NCBI RefSeq assembly: GCF_021026195.1 | Contig: NZ_JAJNCT010000009.1 | Span: 62,001 to 126,000 of the forward strand | Source: Comamonas koreensis | GTDB lineage: Bacteria > Pseudomonadota > Gammaproteobacteria > Burkholderiales > Burkholderiaceae_C | Direction: 5' to 3' | DNA: 64,000 nucleotides | Part shown: piece by piece, positions 56,301 through 64,000 of the stretch | How the letters are laid out: every line of letters starts with the position of its first letter | How positions within the stretch are numbered: the first letter of the stretch is position 1 | Notes under the pieces: generated by a model | Told to the model about the DNA's origin: nothing | Databases searched by the model: none | Seen by the model: only the letters and a program-made list of their open reading frames with translations | Translations under genes and position numbers: made by a program

Positions 56301-57568
56301 CCACCCCCGCCTTCCCCTCCGTCTCTGCACGCACCTATGTGCCGCAAGACCAGCTCTATGTTTGGGCCATGGTCAACCCGGCGGCGCCTACCTTGGCGGG
56401 CACGGTCAGTCTTTCGCAGTTGGTGGCGGATTGCGCCACGTTCAGCTATGCGCCAGATTGGTGGAACTTTGCGCTCAGCCAGGACCTGCCTTTGGTACAA
56501 GGCCAGCTCTTCAGCAATGACGAAAAGCACACGGCGCCCGGCGCCATTGACGATGCCCGGCCTGACCGCTGGGGCGAGCGCATCATCCGCCACATCGACC
56601 GGCCTGCACGCTTATCGATTCTGGAGATGCTGCTCTTTGCCGGTGATGACCGCTTTGGCGCGCTGGGCATCTCCACCTCGGCCGAACATTACCTGCCGCG
56701 CTACATCGGACCGTATCCACAGCTGAAGGACTTGGCGCAACTCGCTGCCGCTGTGGAAGATGTGCAGACCCAGGCCCCCATCACCCCTGAGATACAGCGC
56801 CTGATCCAGCCCGGCGTCACCTTGGGTGGCGCCCGGCCCAAAGCCTTGCTGCAGACCGACAACGGCCCTTGCGTCATCAAGTTCAGCGAGTTGGATGATG
56901 CCGTGGACACGCCGCTGATTGAACACGCGACGATGAGGCTGGCCACACAGGCCGGCATGTACACCGCCAATACGGCGGTACTGCCTCTGCCACCGCGCTA
57001 TGGCAAAGCACGACACGCACTCACCGTCGAACGTTTTGACCGCGTCGGCCCTTTCCGCGTGCACTGCCAATCGGCTCACACGGCCTTGCGCGCTGCGGGG
57101 CTGGAGATGGGCTACAGCGCCCTGGCAAGCATCCTGCTGCGCCTGGGCCATCCCGAGCGACAAGCCGCCATGCGCGAGGAGTTGTTCAAGCGCCTAGTCT
57201 TCAACATCCTCATGGACAACACCGACGACCATGAGCGCAACCACAGTCTCAGCCTCAACCTGGCTGATAACTACTACGACCTCAGCCCCGCCTATGACGT
57301 GGTGCCGAGCCTGCAGAACCTGGGCTACCAAGCCCTCAGTGTGGGGACCATGGGGGCCGAATCCAGTCTGGAGAACGCCCTCAGCCAGATCAATGAATAC
57401 GGCCTCAAAAGGCCACGCGCCCTGGCGCTGGTTAAGCAGGTGGCTGCGGTCGTCGATCAATGGGCTGTGCATTTTCAGACGCAGGGCGTCAGCCCGGTGG
57501 ATATGGAACAGCTCGCAGCCAGCATTGACCGCGACGCGCTCAGGCTGCAAAGGCAGGCATTTCTTTAA
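56297..57568 (+). CDS. hipA: HipA-like Ser/Thr kinase toxin
   Basis: HipA toxins phosphorylate GltX or another translation factor and cause growth arrest. The N-terminal subdomain (VNPAAPTLAGTVSL, FGALGISTS) is followed by the G-rich loop TLGGARPKALLQ (residues 175-186), the catalytic loop MDNTDDHERNHSL with D310 and N315, and the metal-binding DLSPAYDVVPS (D334). The kinase residues look intact, so it is probably active. It is coupled to hipB by a four-base overlap. The 423 residues are near the usual length. Confidence 0.93.
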   Translation: MTTPAFPSVSARTYVPQDQLYVWAMVNPAAPTLAGTVSLSQLVADCATFSYAPDWWNFALSQDLPLVQGQLFSNDEKHTAPGAIDDARPDRWGERIIRHIDRPARLSILEMLLFAGDDRFGALGISTSAEHYLPRYIGPYPQLKDLAQLAAAVEDVQTQAPITPEIQRLIQPGVTLGGARPKALLQTDNGPCVIKFSELDDAVDTPLIEHATMRLATQAGMYTANTAVLPLPPRYGKARHALTVERFDRVGPFRVHCQSAHTALRAAGLEMGYSALASILLRLGHPERQAAMREELFKRLVFNILMDNTDDHERNHSLSLNLADNYYDLSPAYDVVPSLQNLGYQALSVGTMGAESSLENALSQINEYGLKRPRALALVKQVAAVVDQWAVHFQTQGVSPVDMEQLAASIDRDALRLQRQAFL

Positions 57569-57638
57569 AGCCTGCGGGGCTGGCTGAAACCTTCAGAAGC
57601 GATGGCGCAACGCCCTCCCATCCCAGCCCTTGGAAGAT

Positions 57639-57658
57639 CTGCCTATATTTAAGGCAGC
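57639..57658. repeat. 20-bp stem-loop, right copy flanking hipBA
   Basis: CTGCCTATATTTAAGGCAGC is 17 of 20 identical to the copy at 55531-55550 and ends next to the stop codon of alr. It folds as a six-base stem and may also act as a transcript end between convergent hipA and alr. Confidence 0.55.
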
Positions 57659-58762
57659 TCAGTGCCCATCCACCACCACTGGCACGCGAGGCGCCACCGC
57701 GCACATCAGCTCGTAGCCTACGGTGCCAGCGGCCTGGGCCACTTCGTCGATGGAGAGCACCGTGCCATTGGCGGCGCGGCCCCAGAGAGTGACCTCGCTG
57801 CCCCAGCCGGCTTGGGGGTTGTCGGTTAGGTCGACGGTGACCATGTCCATGCTGACGCGGCCGATCAGGCGCGAGCGCTGGCCGTCGACCAGCACGGGGG
57901 TGCCGTTGCCGCAGTGGCGGGGGTAGCCGTCGGCATAGCCGCAGGCGACGACGCCGATGCGCATGGGCTTGTCGGCAGTAAAGGCCGAGCCGTAGCCAAC
58001 GGTGTCGCCGGGCTGCAGCTCCTGCACGCCGATGACCTTGGCCGACAAGGTCATCGTGGGCTGCAGGCCCCAGTCGTCTGCGGTTTGCAGTGGGTAATCG
58101 GGCGCGCTGCCATAGAGCAGGATGCCGCCGCGTACCCAGTCGCCGCGCTCGCTGGCGGACATATGGGGGTTGCGCAGCATCGCGGCGCTGTTGCAGATGC
58201 TGCGCTCGCCTGGCAGGTCCAAGGTGGTCTGGTTGAACAGCGCCAGTGCCGCGCCAATGCCCTTGGCCGTATCGGCATCGCTGAAATGGGTGATGAAGGA
58301 GATCTCGTCCACCTGGGGCAGCGCATTGAGCCGCGCCCAGGCCGAGCGGTAGCGCTCGGCGGTGAAGCCCAGGCGGTTCATGCCGGAGTTCATCTTCAGG
58401 AACACGCGGTGCGGTTGCTGGGTCTTGTGGGCTGCCAGCCAGTCGATCTGCTGGTCGCAGTGCACCGTGTGCCAAAGGTTCAGGCGCGAGCACAGCTCCA
58501 GGTCGCGCGCATCAAAGACGCCTTCCAGCAACAAGATAGGGCCGCGCCAGCCCAGATCGCGGATGCGCTGGGCCTCAGACGGCTCCAGCAGCGCAAAGCC
58601 GTCGGCGGCGCGCATGCCGTCAAACACCTGCTCGATACCATGCCCGTAAGCGTTTGCTTTCACCACACACCACAGCTTGGCGTCTTGCGCCGCTTGACGC
58701 GCGCGTGCCAGGTTATGTTGCAAGGCAGCGGTATGAATGGTGGCTAGAATGGGGCGCGGCAT
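57659..58762 (-). CDS. alr: Alanine racemase
   Basis: This PLP enzyme makes D-alanine for peptidoglycan. K35 in WCVVKANAYGHG binds PLP, and the catalytic tyrosine lies in TVGYGSAFTA; other signatures are FLKMNSGMNRLGF and SMDMVTVDLTD. At 367 residues it is full length. It is divergent from lplT across 143 bases and convergent with hipA. In related bacteria, as I recall, alr and radA are neighbours. Confidence 0.97.
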   Translation of the reverse strand: MPRPILATIHTAALQHNLARARQAAQDAKLWCVVKANAYGHGIEQVFDGMRAADGFALLEPSEAQRIRDLGWRGPILLLEGVFDARDLELCSRLNLWHTVHCDQQIDWLAAHKTQQPHRVFLKMNSGMNRLGFTAERYRSAWARLNALPQVDEISFITHFSDADTAKGIGAALALFNQTTLDLPGERSICNSAAMLRNPHMSASERGDWVRGGILLYGSAPDYPLQTADDWGLQPTMTLSAKVIGVQELQPGDTVGYGSAFTADKPMRIGVVACGYADGYPRHCGNGTPVLVDGQRSRLIGRVSMDMVTVDLTDNPQAGWGSEVTLWGRAANGTVLSIDEVAQAAGTVGYELMCAVAPRVPVVVDGH

Positions 58763-58905
58763 GGCGAATACTCACAACAAGATGATGAAAAACCCCTAGT
58801 ATTCTGGCACCGTGCTTTCGCCCCTGCGTGCTATAACCTCGACTCCCTACACGCAGCTTACAAATTTCTCGCGCCATTAGCATCCCTTATTAGCCTCTCC
58901 AACGA

Positions 58906-60210
58906 ATGAAGCGCGGTTTCTACACCATCATGTCGGCGCAGTTTTTCAGCTCGCTGGCCGACAACGCCCTGTTTGTCGTTGCCGTCGATCTGCTGATCAG
59001 CGCAGGGGCCGCCGAGTGGCAGCGTGCCGCCCTGGTGCCCATGTTCGCGCTGTTCTACGTGATCCTGGCACCGTTTGTGGGTGCATTTGCCGATGCCTAC
59101 CCCAAGGGGCAGGTGATGTTCATCAGCAATGCCATCAAGGTCGTCGGCTGCCTGCTGATGCTGTTTGGCCACCATCCATTGCTCGCCTATGCCGTCGTCG
59201 GCCTGGGCGCAGCGGCCTATTCACCGGCCAAGTACGGCATCCTCACCGAGCTGCTGCCAGCCAGCCAGCTGGTGCGGGCCAATGGCTGGATCGAGGGGCT
59301 GACGATTACCTCGATCATTCTGGGCGTGCTGCTGGGCGGCCAGCTGGTGGGTCCCCAGGTCTCGGGCTGGCTGCTGTCCTTTGATCTGCCGCTGATCGAC
59401 ACCCCCATCGACACCCCGTCCGAAGCGGCGATCTGCGTGATCGGCCTGCTGTATGCCGGCGCTGCCTGGTTCAACACCCGCATCCCGCGCACCAATACCC
59501 AGCTGGTGCCGCTGCGCCAGGACATGGACCGCAGCATGTTCTCCAATGTGATGGACCTGCTGCCCGACTTCTGGCGCTGCAACAGCCGCCTGTGGCGCGA
59601 CAAGCTCGGCCAGATCTCGCTGTCGACCACCACCCTGTTCTGGGGTGTCTCGGGCAATCTGCGCTACATCGTGCTGGCCTGGAGCGCGGTGGCGCTGGGC
59701 TACAGCACCACCAAGGCTTCGGCGCTGGTTGGCGTGGTTGCCATCGGCACGGCAGTCGGCGCCATTCTGGCCTCGATGCGCATGAAGCTCGATGGCGCCA
59801 CGCGCGTGATCCCGCTGGGCATTGCGATGGGCCTCTTGGTGGTGTGCATGAACTTTATCCACAGCATCTGGCTGGCGGTGCCTTTTCTGGTCGTGCTAGG
59901 GGGCCTGGGCGGCTTTCTGGTGGTGCCGATGAATGCCTTGCTGCAGCACCGGGGCCACAACCTGATGGGTTCGGGCCGCTCGATTGCCGTGCAGAACTTC
60001 AACGAGCAGGCCTGCATCCTGGGCCTGGGCGTCGTCTACAGCATGTTCACCCGCTTTGGCATGTCGGCCTATGGCGCCATTACCTGCTTTGGCCTGCTGG
60101 TGGCCGGCATCATGTGGTGCATCCTGCTGTGGCACCGGCATAATTGCAAACAGCATCCGCAGGAAGTCCAACGGCTGCTGGACATTGCCCGCCACGACCA
60201 CCACCACTGA
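58906..60210 (+). CDS. lplT: Lysophospholipid transporter LplT
   Basis: LplT is an MFS flippase that returns lysophospholipids to the inner leaflet for re-acylation. The family N-terminus MKRGFYTIMSAQFFSSLADNAL, AYSPAKYGILTELLPASQLVRANGWIEG and GGLGGFLVVPMNALLQHRGHNLMGSGRSIAVQNFNEQ are clear. It has about 12 membrane segments in 434 residues and ends in a histidine-rich tail (ARHDHHH). No acyltransferase partner gene (aas) is adjacent. Confidence 0.95.
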   Translation: MKRGFYTIMSAQFFSSLADNALFVVAVDLLISAGAAEWQRAALVPMFALFYVILAPFVGAFADAYPKGQVMFISNAIKVVGCLLMLFGHHPLLAYAVVGLGAAAYSPAKYGILTELLPASQLVRANGWIEGLTITSIILGVLLGGQLVGPQVSGWLLSFDLPLIDTPIDTPSEAAICVIGLLYAGAAWFNTRIPRTNTQLVPLRQDMDRSMFSNVMDLLPDFWRCNSRLWRDKLGQISLSTTTLFWGVSGNLRYIVLAWSAVALGYSTTKASALVGVVAIGTAVGAILASMRMKLDGATRVIPLGIAMGLLVVCMNFIHSIWLAVPFLVVLGGLGGFLVVPMNALLQHRGHNLMGSGRSIAVQNFNEQACILGLGVVYSMFTRFGMSAYGAITCFGLLVAGIMWCILLWHRHNCKQHPQEVQRLLDIARHDHHH

Positions 60211-60279
60211 TGGCCCCAGGCGGTGGGCCCAGCGCCAAGCCCAGCCGCCCTTTCTGCACCACCCAAAACTAGAAAACTG

Positions 60280-60304
60280 ACAGCGCCTGCAGACAACAGG
60301 CGCT
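60280..60304. repeat. Perfect 9-bp hairpin between lplT and the DMT exporter
   Basis: CAGCGCCTG and CAGGCGCTG form a perfect stem with a seven-base loop, 70 bases past lplT. No T-run follows, so termination is uncertain; a leader hairpin 15 bases before the next gene is also possible. Confidence 0.55.
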
Positions 60305-60319
60305 GCGTCCCCTCGCCCC

Positions 60320-61201
60320 ATGCTCACCGCGCTGCCCTTTTTAGCCCTGATGACCAACGCCCTGATCTGGGGCACGATCTGGTGGCCGTTCCGCCAGTTG
60401 CAGGCCCTGGGGGTGCATCCGGTGCTGGGCACGGCCCTGGTCTACCTGATCCTGTTTTGCGGACTGCTGCTGGTCAAGCCGGCGGCGGCGGCCATTGCCC
60501 GGCGCCATCCGCTGTTGCTGCTGCTGGCCTTTACCTCGGGCAGCACGAATGTGTTGTTCAACTGGGCTGCCACCACTGGCGATGTGGTGCGCGTCGTGCT
60601 GCTGTTCTATCTGATGCCCGCCTGGTCGGTGCTGCTGGCCTGGTACTTTCTGGGTGAAAAGCCCAACAAGTATTCGATACTGCGCCTGGTGCTGGCCTTC
60701 AGCGGCGTGCTGATCGTGATGATTCCGGCCGGCGCCACCTGGCAGAGCCTGACGGCCAATCTCTCGCTGCCCGATGCGCTGGCGATTGTCGGCGGCTTCA
60801 CCTTTGCCGGCACCAATGTGGTGTTGCGCAGCCAGTACCGCGTGCCGGGTGAGGCGCGCATGCTGGCCATGTTCTTTGGCGGCCTGGTCGCCGCCGGTGC
60901 CATGTCGGTGCTGGGCATCTACCTGGGCCGCATGCCGGCCATTCCCGATATCGCCTGGGGCTGGCCGCTGATGGTGCTGGTCGTCGCCGTGCTGATCATG
61001 CTGAGCAACTGGACCTTGCAATACGGAGCCTCGCGCCTGGCCGCCACCACCGCTGCAGTGGTGATGCTGTCCGAGGTGGTGTTTGCCAGCGCGTCCAATG
61101 TGCTGATCGAGGGCACGGTGCTCTCGGGCCGCCTGCTGCTGGGCGGCGCGCTGGTGCTGTCGGCCTCGCTGATCGCGGCGCTGGAGTCGCGACTGCCCTG
61201 A
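60320..61201 (+). CDS. DMT-family (EamA) exporter
   Basis: Ten membrane segments in two EamA halves are visible: LMTNALIWGTIWWPFRQL, SGSTNVLFNWAATTGDVVRVVLLFYLMPAWSVLLAW and TAAVVMLSEVVFASASNVLIEG. The length of 293 residues is typical. Its substrate is unknown. It starts 15 bases after the hairpin. Confidence 0.9.
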   Translation: MLTALPFLALMTNALIWGTIWWPFRQLQALGVHPVLGTALVYLILFCGLLLVKPAAAAIARRHPLLLLLAFTSGSTNVLFNWAATTGDVVRVVLLFYLMPAWSVLLAWYFLGEKPNKYSILRLVLAFSGVLIVMIPAGATWQSLTANLSLPDALAIVGGFTFAGTNVVLRSQYRVPGEARMLAMFFGGLVAAGAMSVLGIYLGRMPAIPDIAWGWPLMVLVVAVLIMLSNWTLQYGASRLAATTAAVVMLSEVVFASASNVLIEGTVLSGRLLLGGALVLSASLIAALESRLP

Positions 61202-61238
61202 ATGGTATGACGGTGGGTTAGCGACTAAGATAGCCACC

Positions 61239-61736
61239 ATGCCCGCAACCCCGCACACGATCCAGGACTTTGTTCTCCACGATGCCAGCGCCCAGCCGCT
61301 GCCGCTGTCGCGCTATGCCGGCCAGGTGGTGCTGGTGGTCAACACGGCCACGGCCTGCGGTTTCACACCGCAGCTCAAGGGGCTGGAGGCCTTGCAGCAG
61401 CAATACGGCGCCCAGGGCCTGCAGGTGCTGGGGGTGCCGTGCAACCAGTTTGGTGCGCAGGCATCGGGCAGCAATGCCGAGATTGCGCAGTTTTGCGAGC
61501 TGAACTACCAGACCAGCTTTCCCAGCCTGGCCAAGGTGGAAGTGAACGGCCCGCACACCGACCCCTTGTTTGCCTGGCTCAAGGCGCAGGCGCCGGGCAT
61601 CCTGGGTGGGCGGATTCTGTGGAACTTCACCAAGTTTTTGGTGGCGCGCGATGGCCGCACGGTGCAGCGCTTTGCACCGATGACCAAACCCGCCAAGCTG
61701 GCAGCGGCTATTGAAAAGGCCTTGGCTGCTTCTTAA
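61239..61736 (+). CDS. Glutathione peroxidase-family protein
   Basis: This thiol peroxidase reduces hydroperoxides. The catalytic cysteine is C40 in NTATACGFTPQ, with glutamine in VPCNQFGAQ and tryptophan in LWNFTKFLV completing the triad. The selenocysteine of animal enzymes is replaced by cysteine. BtuE-like enzymes usually use thioredoxin. At 165 residues it is full length. It begins 37 bases after the exporter gene. Confidence 0.93.
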   Translation: MPATPHTIQDFVLHDASAQPLPLSRYAGQVVLVVNTATACGFTPQLKGLEALQQQYGAQGLQVLGVPCNQFGAQASGSNAEIAQFCELNYQTSFPSLAKVEVNGPHTDPLFAWLKAQAPGILGGRILWNFTKFLVARDGRTVQRFAPMTKPAKLAAAIEKALAAS

Positions 61737-61750
61737 ATACCAAACGGCGC

Positions 61751-61876
61751 TCAGTCCATCAGCGCCGTCTCCAGCCCGGCGGCAATGCTGGCCAGGCCCG
61801 CAATCACACAGACCGCGCCCCAGAACTTGCGCAGCCAGCGGCGCTTGGTGGTGCTTGTGGTGGTATCGGGCTTCAT
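61751..61876 (-). CDS. Small single-span membrane protein (41 aa)
   Basis: A strong ribosome binding site (AAGGAG, seven bases upstream) precedes the ATG at 61876. The 41-residue product has a basic lead (TTKRRWLRKF) and one membrane segment (GAVCVIAGLASIAAGLE). Its function is unknown; small proteins like this often bind larger membrane complexes. It lies convergent to the peroxidase gene. Confidence 0.75.
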   Translation of the reverse strand: MKPDTTTSTTKRRWLRKFWGAVCVIAGLASIAAGLETALMD

Positions 61877-61945
61877 GGCGGTCTCCTTGCCAGGTCTCAG
61901 ACAGTCAGTGTAAGCAGCGGCTGATCGGCGATCAAGCCAGGGCAT

Positions 61946-61986
61946 AAAAAAAGCTGTCCACGCTTTTAGAGCGCGGGCAGCTTTTT
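61946..61986. terminator. Bidirectional Rho-independent terminator after the ProQ-domain gene
   Basis: A near-perfect hairpin (AAAAAGCTG-CC-CGC against GCG-GG-CAGCTTTTT) has an A-run on one side and a T-run on the other, so it can end transcription in both directions. It lies 18 bases beyond the stop of the ProQ-domain gene. Confidence 0.87.
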
Positions 61987-62004
61987 ACTGGGCGAAGGCC
62001 GGGT

Positions 62005-63099
62005 TTATTCAGCAGCAGCGCTGTCGTCGGCCTTGGCGGCGGCCGGCTCGGCCACCTCGTCCTCGTCCGCCGCTTCGGGGGCCGCAGGGGCAGCGGCAGG
62101 GCGTGCAGCAATCGCCTTGGCCTGGGCGGCGCGGTGCAGGTGGCGCTCGACCGCAGCGGGGTGCATGCCGTACATGTCGGCAAACTCGGCCACGCTCTTG
62201 CCGCTGGCGGCATGGGCGGTCGCCAGAGCCTCGGCCTTGGCGTCGAACTCGGCCACTTCCTGCATGGCAGCAGCGAGCATCGCCTGGGTTGCTTCATCCT
62301 TGACCTGGACCTTGGCCAGGAAGTCGTCGCGGCTCAGGTCCGATGCAATATAGGCCATGCCGATGCGGCGGCGCAGCTTGAGCTGCAGGTCTTCGCCGTC
62401 GCGCGGCTTGCGGCGGCGGAAGGACTCCACCAGCGCATGGAACACATGCTCAGGCGCCATCGCCTCGACCACCTGGCCCTGCAGGTCATGGCGGGGCTGG
62501 CCCATTGCCACGGCGTTCAGGTAGCGGGTCGAGCGGGTATGCAGGCCCAGGGCCACCTTCAGCTCGCCCTTCTCGAACGCGTCGGGGTGGGCGGCCATCA
62601 GGTCCTGGAACACACCGCGCTTGAGCGGCAGCGGCTGGTCGCCAAACAGAGCGGGGTACAAACCTGCGAGCTTTTCCACCACCGGGTGGCGGGGACGCGG
62701 AGGCGCCTTGGGCGCTGCAGGGGTGGCCTGGCCACCGTCACGGCGCGGGCCACGGCCGCCAGCACCCTGGCCTTCGCGGCGTGCGCCGTTGCCGGGCTTG
62801 TTGCTGCGGCGGGGGGTCTGGCCGCTGCGGGCGGGGCGCTCGCTGCGTGCCTGGCGTTGCACCGGCGCGGCGTCGGCCTCGACCGGGGCAGGCGCAGCTG
62901 CCACTTCCAGCGCATGGCCCTTGGTGGCCGCGCGCAACGCATCGGCCATGGCCGAGTTCAGCACCGGCGCTTGGCCTGCAGGGCGCTCGCGGCGCTCTTG
63001 CTTGGGCTGGCGACGCGTATCACCGCCCGCTGCGGGCGCTGCCGCAGCTGGTGCCGGTGCGGAAGCATCAGAAGAGGTGGGGAGGGTCGGTTCGGTCAT
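62005..63099 (-). CDS. ProQ/FinO-domain RNA chaperone with long disordered N-terminus
   Basis: The RNA-binding ProQ/FinO domain spans about residues 150-260: PVVEKLAGLYPALFGDQPLPLKRGVFQDLMA, KVALGLHTRSTRYLNAVAMG. It is preceded by about 145 basic, Ala/Pro/Arg/Gly-rich residues (RRSNKPGNGARREGQGAGG) and followed by a helical segment and an acidic tail. Such proteins bind structured RNA and stabilise mRNAs and small RNAs. The ATG at 63099 gives MTEPTLPTSS. Confidence 0.9.
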   Translation of the reverse strand: MTEPTLPTSSDASAPAPAAAAPAAGGDTRRQPKQERRERPAGQAPVLNSAMADALRAATKGHALEVAAAPAPVEADAAPVQRQARSERPARSGQTPRRSNKPGNGARREGQGAGGRGPRRDGGQATPAAPKAPPRPRHPVVEKLAGLYPALFGDQPLPLKRGVFQDLMAAHPDAFEKGELKVALGLHTRSTRYLNAVAMGQPRHDLQGQVVEAMAPEHVFHALVESFRRRKPRDGEDLQLKLRRRIGMAYIASDLSRDDFLAKVQVKDEATQAMLAAAMQEVAEFDAKAEALATAHAASGKSVAEFADMYGMHPAAVERHLHRAAQAKAIAARPAAAPAAPEAADEDEVAEPAAAKADDSAAAE

Positions 63100-63334
63100 A
63101 AACAGAGGCTGGCGCAGAAAAAAGTGCAGACCCGCCATCAGCAGCTGCACCGGTAAAAAGCAAAACGCCCTGGATCACCCAAGGCAAGACTGCAAGTATA
63201 ACGAATCAAGCCCATCACCAAGTAAGCAGCTGCACACCTTGCGTGGGCTTTCAGGCGCAGGCGGCGGCGCAGGTTTTGTGCCCATCCAGGCCATGCAAAA
63301 CCTGCGCGCGCTGCAAGCGGTCCTCCATAGGTGA

Positions 63335-64000
63335 TCAATAGGTGCCCGGGTACTCGCCGCCGTCGATCAGCCAGCTCTGCCCGGTTACATAGCCGGTGTG
63401 CTGCGACGCCAGGTAGGCGATGAGTGCGCCCACCTCCTGGGGCCGGCCAAAGCGGCCGGCGGGGTTGGCGGCCTCGCGGCTTTGGCGCACCTGGGCCGGC
63501 GAGCGCCCGCTTTGCTGGGCGAGCTTGTCGATGTGGCGGGCCTGTGCATCGGTGTCGAACGCGCCGGGCAGCACATTGTTGATGGTGACGTTGTGGCGCA
63601 CCGTCTGGCGCGCCAGCCCAGCCACAAAGCCGACCAGGCCCGAGCGCGCGCCATTGGACAGCCCCAGCTCGGCATGCGCCGCCTTGACGCTGCGCGAGAC
63701 GATATTGATGATGCGCCCGTAGCCGCGCTGCTGCATGCCATCGACCACGCGGCGCATCATGTCGATGGGGCCGACCATCATCATGTCCAGCGCCTCGTGC
63801 CAGGTCTCGTCGCTCCAGTCTCGGAAGTCACCCGGCGGGTAGCCGTCGGAGTTGTTGACCAGAATGTCCGGCTGCGGGCAGGCAGCCAGCGCGGCTTCGC
63901 GGCCCGCCTTCTTGGTGATGTCAGCCACCACATAGCGCACCGGGCGGCCACACTCGGCCGACAAGGCCTGCGCCGCCGCCTGCAAGCTGCTTTCGGTGCG
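63335..64000 (-). CDS. SDR-family oxidoreductase, N-terminus outside the window
   Basis: The reading frame is open to the edge, so the Rossmann dinucleotide motif at the N-terminus is outside. Present are the short-chain dehydrogenase motifs ILVNNSDG (NNAG-like, with S replacing A), INIVSRSVKAAHAELGLSNGARSG (catalytic Ser; the usual YxxxK reads LGLSNGARSG, lacking the tyrosine and lysine) and ITINNVLPGAFDTD. The missing Tyr/Lys suggests an atypical or inactive dehydrogenase. The C-terminus SWLIDGGEYPGTY is standard. Substrate unknown. Confidence 0.85.
   Translation of the reverse strand, partial: RTESSLQAAAQALSAECGRPVRYVVADITKKAGREAALAACPQPDILVNNSDGYPPGDFRDWSDETWHEALDMMMVGPIDMMRRVVDGMQQRGYGRIINIVSRSVKAAHAELGLSNGARSGLVGFVAGLARQTVRHNVTINNVLPGAFDTDAQARHIDKLAQQSGRSPAQVRQSREAANPAGRFGRPQEVGALIAYLASQHTGYVTGQSWLIDGGEYPGTY

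Noticed and set aside
63138..63338. 66-codon minus-strand frame between the ProQ-domain and SDR genes
   Set aside because: No ribosome binding site, arginine-rich shadow-like composition and no recognisable feature.

Overview
The window is a high-GC chromosomal segment with dense, often overlapping genes. It most resembles a Burkholderiales betaproteobacterium of the family Comamonadaceae, such as Comamonas or a close relative. This rests on protein style and gene content: an extended ProQ/FinO protein, lplT-alr, an IPTL-type C-terminal tail and a FepA-like receptor. It is not a database match. No rRNA, tRNA, CRISPR array, transposase or prophage backbone was seen.

Layout. 1-3.6 kb: a cut-off exported protein, a small unknown gene, a cupin and AraC regulator pair, and an MBL-fold hydrolase. 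3.7-8.6 kb: an iron module made of a FepA-like catecholate receptor, a PchR-like AraC regulator, an IroE-like esterase and a DUF2218 protein, with two Fur-box-like sites. 9.6-16.3 kb: a head-to-head gene cluster. The plus-strand operon encodes an IPTL-tailed surface protein, a collagen-like protein, an Asp/Asn beta-hydroxylase-like enzyme, a sulfotransferase, a Tat-exported binding protein and a phage-tail-collar protein. The minus-strand operon encodes a DUF6916-like protein, a GNAT acetyltransferase and APS kinase. Together they read as structural surface proteins plus modification enzymes and the supply of the sulfate donor PAPS. This is the best candidate in the window for an undescribed system.

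16.4-21.8 kb: a DMT exporter with an AraC regulator, an AmpG-type permease, and an OmpR-type two-component pair. 21.9-28.1 kb: a complete ribose operon, rbsBACRKD in transcription order, with a perfect 20-bp LacI-type palindrome upstream and a multi-hairpin element at its end. 28.2-33 kb: an MFS transporter divergent from a LysR gene, nitronate monooxygenase, pdxY and a GNAT. 33-35.4 kb: O-antigen ligase, a WaaE-type glycosyltransferase and a zf-CHCC protein. 35.6-40.8 kb: a small membrane protein, a MarC-family protein, a trypsin-like protease overlapping a membrane FHA protein, and an aldo/keto reductase.

40.8-58.8 kb: radA and alr bracket an accessory-looking block. It holds a GST, two substrate-binding proteins without permeases, a phosphopantetheinyl transferase overlapping a 1355-residue Pls/PosA-type NRPS-like enzyme, a TetR-EmrB-EmrA-OMF efflux operon, and a hipBA toxin-antitoxin module. 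The hipBA module lies behind an AT-rich promoter with paired inverted repeats, and near-identical 20-bp stem-loops flank it. 58.9-64 kb: lplT, a DMT exporter, glutathione peroxidase, a 41-residue membrane protein, a ProQ/FinO-domain protein, and a cut-off SDR oxidoreductase.

Many long antisense reading frames exist because of the high GC content and were left out.
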